Source: JAPOUP01 sp965221405
Lineage (GTDB): Bacteria; Pseudomonadota; Alphaproteobacteria; Rhodobacterales; Rhodobacteraceae
Length of the DNA stretch: 64,000 nucleotides
Assembly: GCA_965221405.1 (NCBI GenBank)
Contig: CBDCSE010000002.1
Coordinates: forward strand, 1,922,001-1,986,000
Direction: 5' to 3'
Under the pieces are notes generated by a model that made no database searches, was not told where the DNA came from, and saw only the letters and a list, made by a program, of their open reading frames with translations. Numbering within the stretch: position 1 is the first letter of the stretch; each line of letters begins with the position of its first letter. Below, piece by piece: positions 8,937 to 16,513 of the stretch. The position numbers and the translations under genes were made by a program.

Positions 8937-9833
8937 TCAGGGCTGCCTGGAGGGGAAGGCTCCCGCGCCTGCCCTGAGGACGGCGTTCCAGTCGTCGTGC
9001 CCGTCCGGGGGCCGCATCCTGCCCGCCCTCCGGTCTTCCCGGATGATGCGTTCGGCGGCCCCGTCCCCGGCCCGGTCGGCGTCGAACGCGACGATGACGC
9101 GTTCCGGCCTCCAGGCCTCGGCCCATTCCGGGACGCGCCGCGCGACGCCGGCGGTTGACAGGATCACGGTTCCGGGCCGGCGGCACCCGTCGAGGCACCA
9201 TGCGGAGAGCGCGTCGACCGCGCTTTCGGTCAGCATGACGGTGTGGGGTTCGGAGCGGTCGACCGGCAGCCAGAAGCTTCCGGCGGCCTTGCGGGATCCG
9301 CGCGCCATGGACCTGCGGCGCCCGCCGTCCGCCGCCCCGCCGGTGCCCACGGTCCCGGCGCCGGTGACGTTCCGTCCGGCGTCGGTGCACGCGAAGACGG
9401 CGTTCCCGCGCGCGTCGGCGCCGACGAGGCCGTGCCGCCGGCAGGCGTCCAGGCATCGGGCCGGGAGGCCGCGGCCTTCGGCGAGGTGGCGGCGGACGGC
9501 GGGCCAGGCCGCCTCGCGGTGCGGCGGGATCCGCGGTCCGCGCGGCGCGTCGCCTCCGGCAAGGAACGTCACGGCGTCGGCGAAGCCGCAGCGGCGGGCG
9601 TGCATGACGAGGTCGATGGCGCCGCCGCCGCCGGACTGCGCGACGTGATCGAAGAACCTGGGACCGTTGACGCTGATGACGGAGCCGTCGCGCTTCCAGC
9701 GGCGCGGGTCGCGGGGATCCCTGCGGTAGCCGAGCCGCCGGGCCAGGGGTTCGAGCGGCCGGTCGCGGATCCCGCCGGGATGGCGGTCGTCCCAGCGCCG
9801 GATCATGCCTGGCATCTCCCTGCGGGTGGCCAT
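8937..9833 (-). CDS. DUF3991/TOPRIM-domain protein, primase-like
   Basis: This 298-residue protein starts at the ATG at 9833. The first half resembles the DUF3991 region found before TOPRIM domains in mobile-element primases (LARRLGYRRDP, RFFDHVAQSGGGGAIDLVM). The second half is a TOPRIM fold: the conserved Glu lies in MLTESAVDALSAW and the paired Asp residues in IVAFDADRAGDGA. No CHC2 zinc finger is visible. The family is associated with plasmid, phage and integrative-element DNA replication or mobilisation. It is the last gene of the transposon, 77 bases after the RepA-like gene; that gap is filled by nested inverted repeats. Longer upstream frames lack motifs. Confidence 0.7.
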   Translation of the reverse strand: MATRREMPGMIRRWDDRHPGGIRDRPLEPLARRLGYRRDPRDPRRWKRDGSVISVNGPRFFDHVAQSGGGGAIDLVMHARRCGFADAVTFLAGGDAPRGPRIPPHREAAWPAVRRHLAEGRGLPARCLDACRRHGLVGADARGNAVFACTDAGRNVTGAGTVGTGGAADGGRRRSMARGSRKAAGSFWLPVDRSEPHTVMLTESAVDALSAWCLDGCRRPGTVILSTAGVARRVPEWAEAWRPERVIVAFDADRAGDGAAERIIREDRRAGRMRPPDGHDDWNAVLRAGAGAFPSRQP

Positions 9834-9835
9834 GG

Positions 9836-9904
9836 GGGCGGTTCCGGTGAGCGGTTCCGGCCCGAACGCCCAGGCATGCGGGGAACCGGAACCGGGAACC
9901 GCCC
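9836..9904. repeat. Nested inverted repeats between ATPase and TOPRIM genes
   Basis: Outer arms GGGCGGTTCC (9836-9845) and GGAACCGCCC (9895-9904) are perfect complements. Inside, GGTTCCGG (9853-9860) pairs with CCGGAACC (9886-9893). The hexamer GGTTCC therefore occurs twice on the left and its complement three times on the right, around a GC-rich centre. It could fold as a cruciform or serve as iterated binding sites for a replication protein; it also sits just before the TOPRIM start on the minus strand. Function is inferred only. Confidence 0.55.
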
Positions 9905-9910
9905 GCGCGT

Positions 9911-10840
9911 TCAGGCTCCGGCGACGCGGTACGCGCCCGACCCGTCCCGCGCGACCCGTCCTTCCCGGACGAGCTTGGCCAGAAGCGTGCCGACGGTCTC
10001 GTTCCGGGTCGCGGCGCGCTTCCGGATCTGGCGCCGCGAGAGCGGGGCGCCGGCCTCGGCGAGCGCCCGGACGACGCGCTCCTCCGGCGTCGGCGCGGCC
10101 CTGGCGGGCGCCAGCCGCAGGGCCGGTCCCCCGCCGTCGTCGGCGAGCCCGGCCGCGACGTCGGCGATGCCGGGGGCGGCGCGGTGCCCGGCGGTCATGA
10201 CGGTCCTCCCGTCCCGGCGCCTGAGGTACAGGTTGCTGTCCCCCCAGGCGTGCGGCTCGCCGCTTCCCCGCAGCGCCTGCCCGGGCCGGCTGGCCGCGCT
10301 CTTGCGGGCGTGGTGGACGAGCGGCACGGCGGTGCCGGAGCGGCGCTGCACGTCCCGCAGGAAGCCGAGGATCGGCGCGGTCCCGGCGACCGCGTTCTCG
10401 TCGACGCCGTGCAGCCGGACCAGCGGGTCGAGAACCAGCAGGCTGGGCCCGTGCCGCCCGACGGTCTCGACGGGCCGCCGCCGGTCGGCCGCGTGGTCGA
10501 GGCGCAGGACGGGCACGTCGATGACCGCGATGCCGGGGGTCCAGAAGTCGGCGCCCGCCGCCGCGGCGATGCCCTGGAGGCGGCGGCGCACGATGTGGCC
10601 GGCGTCCTCGGCGGCGAACATCAGCACCGGGCCGGGCCGCGCCGCCGGGAAGCGGCGCAGGCAGGGCACGCCGGCCGCGACCGCGACGGCGATGTCGAGC
10701 GCGGGGAAGGACTTCCCGCACTTGGGCTCGCCGCCGACGATGCCGACCGCCTGGCGGCCCCAGAGGCCTTCGACCAGCCACTGCCGCTCGGCCGGCCGGT
10801 CCTCCAGCTCGGACGGCCTGCGGGTCGGCAGGCCGGTCAT
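9911..10840 (-). CDS. RepA-like P-loop ATPase (AAA_25-type helicase)
   Basis: This 309-residue protein has a Walker A motif GEPKCGKS at residues 37-44, the PVLMFAAEDAG block, a Walker B-like strand LLVLDPLVRLHG, and VHHARKS, a sensor motif of the hexameric RepA/RecA-like AAA_25 family. Residues after about 250 form a winged-helix-like tail (RQIRKRAATRNETVGTLLAK). Such ATPases act as plasmid replicative helicases or mobile-element DNA-handling ATPases. The start at 10840 overlaps the stop of the TniB-like gene by 4 bases (ATGA), implying translational coupling. A long open frame running through from 12085 is accidental: it crosses the frameshifted TniB gene. Confidence 0.7.
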   Translation of the reverse strand: MTGLPTRRPSELEDRPAERQWLVEGLWGRQAVGIVGGEPKCGKSFPALDIAVAVAAGVPCLRRFPAARPGPVLMFAAEDAGHIVRRRLQGIAAAAGADFWTPGIAVIDVPVLRLDHAADRRRPVETVGRHGPSLLVLDPLVRLHGVDENAVAGTAPILGFLRDVQRRSGTAVPLVHHARKSAASRPGQALRGSGEPHAWGDSNLYLRRRDGRTVMTAGHRAAPGIADVAAGLADDGGGPALRLAPARAAPTPEERVVRALAEAGAPLSRRQIRKRAATRNETVGTLLAKLVREGRVARDGSGAYRVAGA

Positions 10841-11641
10841 TCGCCCCAGGTCTCCAGAAAGAGCCTGTCGCCGGGCACCTCGCGGTCCCGCTCGACGCCG
10901 GCGAGGAGGAGGCCGTCGGCCATGATGGCCAGCGCCCGGGGGTTGCCGGCGGCGTGCGCGACGAGCGTCTCCTTCAGGCCGGCGGTCATGAGGCCGGGGT
11001 TGCCGGCCGCGTCGAGCGGGTGGCCGGGCATCCGGGCCAGCTCCCTGGCATCGGACCCCGTCATGACGGGACGCTGGCGGATCCGGGACGCGACCGGCTG
11101 GAGTTCCGGGCCGCGGCTTGGCGAGCAGCCTGCCGTCGCCGGCGAGCACGACGCTGGGGATGGTGCGCGAATCGAACTCCGTGGAGGAGAGCGGGCGCAG
11201 CTCGGTCAGCGCCTTCGCGGCCATCTCCCGGGCCTCGCCGGCGCGCGGGACCGGGCGCATGCGGGTGTCATCGAGATGCCTGCGCCAGTGCTCGCGCAGC
11301 GCCTTGAAGCCGGCCCGGATGTTGCTGCGGAGCGTCGTGATGTCGAAGAGGTCGGCCATCTCGCGGTAGAAGTCGCCGTTGCTAGACGAGGGATGGGCGA
11401 GCACGGCGACGGCGAGGCCCTCGGCCCTCCCGGGGCGGCTGGCGAGCGGGCGGAGCGCCACGCTCTTTCCGTTGCCGTGGTCGCCGGCGACGGGCGCGAA
11501 GCCGCCCTGGCGCACGAGCTGGCGCTCGATCCCGCGGCAGAGGCTCTCGATCGCGGGCGTGGCCAGAAGCCCCTCGACCGGCAGGTCGGCGGCGAAGGGG
11601 TTCCACTTGAGACCGTAATGGGTGAGCCGTTCGCGGTTCAT
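10837..11641 (-). pseudogene. TniB/ExeA-like AAA ATPase, frameshifted
   Basis: From the ATG at 11641, overlapping the transposase stop by 4 bases, the protein reads HYGLKWNPFAADLP, FAPVAGDHGNGKSVALR (Walker A, residues 53-60), ALTELRPLSSTEFDSR and VVLAGDGRLLAK. This matches the ATPase partners of TniA- and Mu-type transposases, which govern target choice. Near 11118 the frame shifts; the C-terminus continues in another frame (PELQPVASRIRQRP, MTAGLKETLVAHAAGNPRAL, then ETWGE) to 10837. The expected Walker B segment (usually a LLIDEAQEM-like string) reads VPRAGEAREM, so the DE pair is damaged too. As written the protein would not be functional. Confidence 0.7.
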
Positions 11642-13080
11642 GGCATGTCTCCCCCGTCGCCGTCTTCCCGTTCGCCGCCGCCGTCCGGGCCGGCGTCCGT
11701 CCCGAAGGGCAGCCAGGCCGACGGAAGGCCGGTCGCGTCCCGCTCGTCCCGCAGGCGCCTCAGAAGCGGCGCCGGGCCGGATCCGGCGGCGGAATCCGCG
11801 TCGCCGCCCCCGTCCCCGCGGCCGGTCCGGCGGCGGATTCCGTCGGCGTTGCGGCGCAGGTCCACCGGCCGGAGCGTGCGGATCCGGTCCCCGGTCCGGC
11901 CGTCGACCATGTCGACGCCGGAGAGGTCCCAGCGGGCGATGGGCGGGTCGACCTCGCGCAGGTGGCGCCACGGCGGCGGCAGCCGGTGGCGGACGTTCTC
12001 CACCGTCACCGTGCCGTCCGAGCGCCGCACCCGGCGCCTCACCCCGATGCGGAAGGCGGCCCGGAGCCCGTCGCCGCCGGGGCACGGCCGCGAGGCGTCC
12101 TCGCTCCCGGCCAGGCGCTGGAGCGGCGTGACGCCCGTCCCGCGGTGGGCGCGGCGGTGATACTCGCGCTCGAGCCAGGTGACGGTCGCGTCGTTCAGGT
12201 CACGCAGCGTGAGCGTCTCCACGTTCTCCAGCATGGCCATCAGGCGTCCCCCGGCCTGGGCGAACAGCACTTCCCGCTTGCCGTTCTGCCACGGGGATCT
12301 TGCCATCGTCTGGCGCTGGAGGACGCCGAGCCGGTGGAGCCCTTCCCGCACCTCGCCGGCCATCATCGCCGAACCGCGGTCGGTCAGGATCGATCCCGGA
12401 ACGCCCCTCTTCATGAACGCCTGGGTCAGCCCGTGGACGAAGATCTCGGCGGTCTCCCCAAGATACCACTGGAGGTGACAGCCCAGGCGCGTATGGTCGT
12501 CCAGGAAGCTCAGAAGGATCGGCGTCCTCCATTCCCCGGACGCCGTGAGCACCCGGCATGTCCCCGCATGGTGGAAGTCGGCGTGCCAAAGGGCGTGGCT
12601 GCGCGAGACCTCGTAGCGCAGCACCTCCCGCTCCTCTACGGCGGGCCTCCCGGGTTCGTTCCCGAACCTCCGCCGGCGGCGGCGCTCCAGCCCCGCCGCG
12701 CGCATGACGCGGGCCAGGGTGGCGTAGGACGGCATCGGCCCGAGCGATGGGTCGGCCCCGGCCAGCGCGCGAAGGTTGTCGTGATGGAGCTGCACCGACC
12801 ACGAGGGATGCGCCCCGTACTGGTCGCGCAGCGCCGCCATCAGCGGGGGCGGGACGCGCCGCGCGCGGCCGGCGTCGCTTCGCACCCGCCGGCGCAGCGC
12901 CCGCACCGGATCCTGCCCGGCCGACCGCGCCCGGTAGTACCAGCGCTCGATCGTCGAGACCGAGAACCGAACCCTGCCGCCCCTCGTGGGATGCTCCCAG
13001 TCCCGCAGCGACAGCCGCTCGAGCAGGGCCCAGACGCGGGCGTGTGAAAGAGTGGAACCCGGGAACGGAACGTGCGACAT
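11638..13080 (-). CDS. tniA-like: TniA/Mu-type D,D(35)E transposase
   Basis: This 480-residue transposase has an N-terminal DNA-binding region (residues 1-130, with FSVSTIERWYYRARSAG as a helix-turn-helix candidate), an integrase-like catalytic core and a C-terminal Mu-like domain (RIGVRRRVRRSDGTVTVENV). The catalytic triad is complete: Asp168 in LWHADFHH, Asp234 in ILTDRGSAM and Glu270 in WQNGKREVLF, with exactly 35 residues between the last two. The family resembles transposases of Tn5053/Tn552/Tn7-like elements that work with a TniB/TnsC ATPase. It is the first gene of the transposon and lies about 145 bases inside the right end. The tail after residue 420 is low-complexity and rich in Arg and Gly. 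Confidence 0.8.
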   Translation of the reverse strand: MSHVPFPGSTLSHARVWALLERLSLRDWEHPTRGGRVRFSVSTIERWYYRARSAGQDPVRALRRRVRSDAGRARRVPPPLMAALRDQYGAHPSWSVQLHHDNLRALAGADPSLGPMPSYATLARVMRAAGLERRRRRRFGNEPGRPAVEEREVLRYEVSRSHALWHADFHHAGTCRVLTASGEWRTPILLSFLDDHTRLGCHLQWYLGETAEIFVHGLTQAFMKRGVPGSILTDRGSAMMAGEVREGLHRLGVLQRQTMARSPWQNGKREVLFAQAGGRLMAMLENVETLTLRDLNDATVTWLEREYHRRAHRGTGVTPLQRLAGSEDASRPCPGGDGLRAAFRIGVRRRVRRSDGTVTVENVRHRLPPPWRHLREVDPPIARWDLSGVDMVDGRTGDRIRTLRPVDLRRNADGIRRRTGRGDGGGDADSAAGSGPAPLLRRLRDERDATGLPSAWLPFGTDAGPDGGGEREDGDGGDMP

Positions 13081-13118
13081 TGACCTGTCTCCGATGACTG
13101 CACCGTCACCGAGACAAG

Positions 13119-13153
13119 CCCCTCGGCCAGCTTATTGCAAGCTGGCCGAGGGG
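13119..13153. repeat. Perfect 15-bp inverted repeat upstream of the transposase
   Basis: CCCCTCGGCCAGCTT (13119-13133), loop ATTGC, AAGCTGGCCGAGGGG (13139-13153). It lies 38 bases upstream of the transposase start, inside the right end of the transposon. No T-run follows on either strand, so a simple terminator is unlikely. It may be an operator, a 5' leader hairpin that blocks read-through into the transposase, or a protein-binding site near the end. Confidence 0.6.
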
Positions 13154-13231
13154 AACGCGCGCATGTCCATCACGCAAATCGAGCGAAATCGACCGGATAC
13201 CCGTCAGAAACTCTGACGACGCTCAGATGGC

Positions 13232-14260
13232 CCTCCCGGTCGCCCGCAGCAGGTCCTGGCGCCTGCGGGCGCGCTCCCCGGCGAGGAGCGGGTTGCGGCA
13301 CACCGTCAGGCGCTCGCCCGGGAAGAGTTCCGCGCAGGCGATCCCGGCCATGTCCATGTCGTCGAGCAGCGACGGCTGCAGGGCGCCGTTCCCGGCCAGG
13401 GCGCGGATCGCGGACGCCCGGAGCGCGGTGATCCAGTCGAGCCCGCCGGGCCGGACGTCCTCGCGCAGCCGTGCGTCGGCCAGCATGCCGCGGTCGCCGA
13501 CAAGGACGACCCGGTCGAGGCCGAAGCGGTCCCGCAGGCGGCGGGCGGCCGTCGCGACGGTGGACGGGTCGGAGGCGTTGCCCCCGAAGACCTCCACGGC
13601 GACCGGCCGCCCCTCGCGGCCGCACATGAGGCCGAATTCGACCTGAAGCCTGCCCTTCCTGCCGTCGCGGGAGTGGCCGAACCTCGCGGGCGCGCGGCTC
13701 CGGCCCTCCATCCAGACCGGGGCCAGGTCCCAGAGCACCAGGGAACGCGCGCCGGGACGGCGCCCGGCGAGCGCCGTCTCGATCCGCTCCTGCCGGTCCA
13801 GGAGCCAGTCCATGGCGCCGTGGAGCTCGTTCCCGTCGGCGTCGCCGACGCCGGGCGTCCGGCCGAGCGTGTCGGTCGCGCTCTCCGGGGAGAGTCCCCG
13901 GGCCGTGGCGGGCCTGGCCCCTGGCGCGACGATGCGGGCCACGACCATGGCGACCGCGAGGCCGCGCCGCCGGGACGGCCGCGGGGAGATGACCCGGTCG
14001 ATCCCGAGCTTCCGCAGCGTCCCGAGCGCCGCCGCGACGGCGCCGTGGGGCAGCGGGGACGCGATCTCGAACGCCCCGTCGAGCGGCCTTGCGGCGGCGC
14101 CCCTGAGGCAGGCGCGGATCTCCCCGGCGAGTTCGGGCGGCAGCTTCGGGAGGTTGGCCAGCGTGCGCTTGCGCACTTTCTTCGCGTCCCTGTCCCACCA
14201 TGTCTCGCGGAGGAGCACGGCGGGGGGCGGGTTGCGGTTGGGGACGGACTCGATATACAT
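13232..14260 (-). pseudogene. IS1634-family transposase, N-terminal half
   Basis: From MYIESVPNRNPPPAVLLRE (ATG at 14260) the sequence follows IS1634 transposases: VRKRTLANLPKLPPEL, RPATARGLSPESATDTLG, RFGHSRDGRKGRLQVEFGL, RVVLVGDRGMLADARL and GGLDWITALRASAIRAL. The gene is interrupted at 13231 by the transposon and continues at 8852. A few extra N-terminal residues upstream (from 14359) are probably not translated. The uninterrupted gene would have been about 571 codons and looks otherwise intact. Confidence 0.85.
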
Positions 14261-14621
14261 GGCCATACATGCAGGCGGCCCTGACTGTGCTGTCAGGCGC
14301 GGATTGCCGGAAATGAGGAAAAAAGTGGGGATTCCCACAGCGGGGCCGCCTTCCACCATGACAGATTACATGGCTATATGAATTGGCCTCGGGTACCGAC
14401 GGAAGCGGCATAGCGCATTGAAAACGCTACGCTTCAGGGAAAATATCCGCTTGGTGCTTCTGGAAGTTCGGCCTAAAGGTGCAGGCGATAGCTCGGGCAC
14501 GCCGCGGTGCCCGGAGTCGGGCCCGGCACTGTTTCCCGGCTGTCTGGTTGGGGCGTCAGGAGGTCGGCATCATCCCGGAGTCTGAAATTGGCTCCTAAGA
14601 TGCGAATCGCCGGAACGGCGA
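14261..14621. other. Gene-free stretch between IS1634 and ISKra4
   Basis: About 360 bases. The first 120 are probably the IS1634 left flank, including AT-rich sequence near 14371-14383. The rest shows no convincing gene. The last ten bases before 14632 are the target repeat of the ISKra4 insertion. Confidence 0.4.
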
Positions 14622-14631
14622 GTGGCGCCGG

Positions 14632-16291
14632 GGGTGTAGTTCAACTCTGTTGGTCAGGCGGCGATGGCCTGATTCGCCCGCCACTCCAGGAAGTCGGGCA
14701 GCCTGAGGTTCATGGCGAGGGTCTTGAGCGCCAGCATGGCGTTGGCGCCCCTCGCCGACCAGCGGGCACCCGAGCGCCTGGGCCGCAGCCCGAACGTCCT
14801 GCATCCGCCCTCCACGACGCCGCTTCCGACCTGGATGCCCCTTTCGCGGAACTCCCCGTATCTCATCCGGTCGAGGTTTTTGGCGCCCCGGCGCCAGTTC
14901 CCGAACCACCTTGCCGGCCCGGCCGGCCTCGATGTCCGCCCTTACCTCCCCGAACCGCCGGTCCCGCTCCGCCCCGGCCGGCAGGATCGCCCTCACGGCG
15001 TCGGCGGCGTATTCCAGGCAGTGCAGGAGATCGAGCACGAAGGTGACCTGCCCGCCCCCGAAGGTCCCGTCGCAGGCGTTCGGTATCCACTCCGCCCCGT
15101 CGGAGACGACGACCAGTTCGGTCGCGTCGTGCAGGCCCCGCCGCCGCGCCTCGCGGTCCAGGCGCGCGGCGAACGCGGAGGGCTCCCGGCTTCCGGGCGA
15201 CGCCGCCGCGCCGGCGGTCAGGCAGGTGAACGACCCGCCGCGCCGGTCCTTCAGCGCCGCGCCGGTCTCCGGGTCCCGGCCCTCGGCCGTGCACACGACC
15301 GCCAGCTTCGCCTCGCGGGACTTCGAGGTGCCGTCAGCCTGCCTGCCGCGAACGCCAGCGACCTCCTCCCTCCGCATCGGGATGCCGGTCCCGTCGATGG
15401 AGAGATACATGCGCGGTTCCAGCGGCCTGCCGTCCAGAACCTCCTCGCGCCCGGACCGCTGCGCCGCCGCGCCGGGCCTCAGCGCCAGGCGCCGCAGCGA
15501 GGACGGCGAGGCCCTCACCCCGGCGAGGTTCGCCACGTGGCGGCCGGCCGCCTCGAAGCTCATGAGCGGCGCCGTCTCCGCCATGACGCTCTCCATCCCC
15601 GGCGTGACCGTCCCGCCCTCCAGGCCCAGCGCCCGGTCCAGTGGGAAGCATCCCCCGCCGCACGACCGGCAGCGGAAATACGAACGCTTCACCGCGACGC
15701 GGCCGAGCCGGGTGAGCCATGACCTCTTCCTCACGGGGTGCCGGGCCATCGGCCTGCCGCAGCCCTCGCACTCCGGCGCCGGCAGGGTCGCGTCCAGCCA
15801 CCCGGGGAGCGTCTTCAGCGCCGCCGCGCCGCCGCCGGGGGACGCGTCCCGGAGCGCCCGCCCGCCGCCGTCAAGGTCGGGGGCACCCGACGCCAGGTCC
15901 GCCGCCAGCCGAGGGAGCGGCGGCCCGAACTCCGCCGGGTCCGCCCCAGGCAACCCGTCCGGGCGGAGGCCCGCCGTCGGCAGCCCGTCCCGCCCGATGT
16001 CGCGGCTGCGCACCTCGCCACCCTCCAGCCAGTACCGGGTGAACCCGTCCCCGTGCCTGCGGACCAGCGGCGGATGAACGGCCGCCTCGCCCTCCGTCAG
16101 TCCCTCAAGATACGCAACCGCGTCCGGATGGCGGTGCGCCCGATTCCCTTCGTTCCGCGTCATGGCTCACATCTCCCGCATCTGCCTCGCGCGGCGCGCC
16201 GCCCGCCGATCTCCCCGGTCGTTCGCTGGCACGCCGTTTGCACAGCATAGCATGCGGGAACCGCAGTCACCAACAAAGTTGAACTGCACCC
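14632..16291 (-). mobile_element. ISKra4-family insertion sequence, 1660 bp
   Basis: Terminal inverted repeats: GGGTGTAGTTCAACTCTGTT on the left (14632 onward) and GGGTGCAGTTCAACTTTGTT as the complement of the right end (ending 16291), with 2 mismatches and extending a few bases further. GTGGCGCCGG is repeated directly outside both ends (14622-14631 and 16292-16301), a 10-bp target duplication. The intact duplication indicates a fairly recent insertion that has not rearranged since. Confidence 0.85.
14654..16163 (-). pseudogene. ISKra4-family transposase, frameshifted near the C-terminus
   Basis: The main frame from 16163 has a zinc-ribbon-like region (CEGCGRPMARHPVRKRSW, then YFRCRSCGGGCFPLDRALGL), the catalytic start RMYLSIDGTGIPMRR, VVVSDGAEWIPN with the second Asp, and VTFVLDLLHCLEY. 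After about residue 430 the frame is lost. The genuine C-terminus lies in another frame at 14654-14866 (MRYGEFRERGIQVGSGVVEG, then NAMLALKTLAMNLRLP). IGSG/VGSG-VVE is the family's final conserved block. One or more indels near 14870 therefore break an otherwise complete element. Confidence 0.8.
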
Positions 16292-16301
16292 GTGGCGCCG
16301 G

Positions 16302-16513
16302 TGATAGTTTAACCGCGGGTTCCTCGCCGCCCCCGGCCAGACTGAGACGGTTTTTTTCGAAACCGATCCGTGCATGGCTTATGAACTGCCCAAAGTCAAA
16401 GTGAATCCAGGGTGCAGAGAGATCATGAATGCTGTAATGCATCTGGCACGGCATCAGGATTTGTGAACCAATTAGCCGGCAGGAACGGAGCCGCACGTCC
16501 TGCGATACACGCG
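16302..16513. other. Gene-free stretch after ISKra4
   Basis: About 210 bases between the ISKra4 target repeat and the GMC oxidoreductase stop. It holds no recognisable gene, terminator or IS end. Confidence 0.35.

Larger units (their letters stand above)
8853..13225 (-). mobile_element. 4373-bp TniA/TniB-type transposon with ATPase and primase cargo
   Basis: The element has 12-bp terminal inverted repeats TGAGCGTCTTCA (8853) and TGAGCGTCGTCA (complement, ending 13225), one mismatch, with TG...CA tips as in Mu, Tn7 and Tn5053-like elements. It is flanked by GATGGC at 8847-8852 and 13226-13231. Removing the element and one repeat restores the interrupted IS1634 transposase frame, so the ends are secure; a 5-bp repeat with one extra terminal base is the only alternative reading. 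Four genes lie in one direction: transposase, TniB/ExeA-like ATPase, RepA-like ATPase and TOPRIM protein. The motif TCACGCAAAT occurs in the same orientation near both ends (8862 and 13170). Confidence 0.85.

Noticed and set aside
9911..12085. One very long minus-strand frame spanning TniB-like and RepA-like genes (724 codons).
   Set aside because: It is open only because a frameshifted stretch of GC-rich DNA lacks stops. The middle reads as Pro/Arg-rich nonsense, while the real TniB C-terminus is in another frame and the RepA-like protein has its own overlapping start.
14622..16301. Treating the 15-kb ISKra4 and the 2.7-3.1 kb fragment as copies of one element.
   Set aside because: The conserved C-terminal blocks differ (VGSGVVEGGCRTFG versus IGSGSVESANKVLV), so they are different family members.
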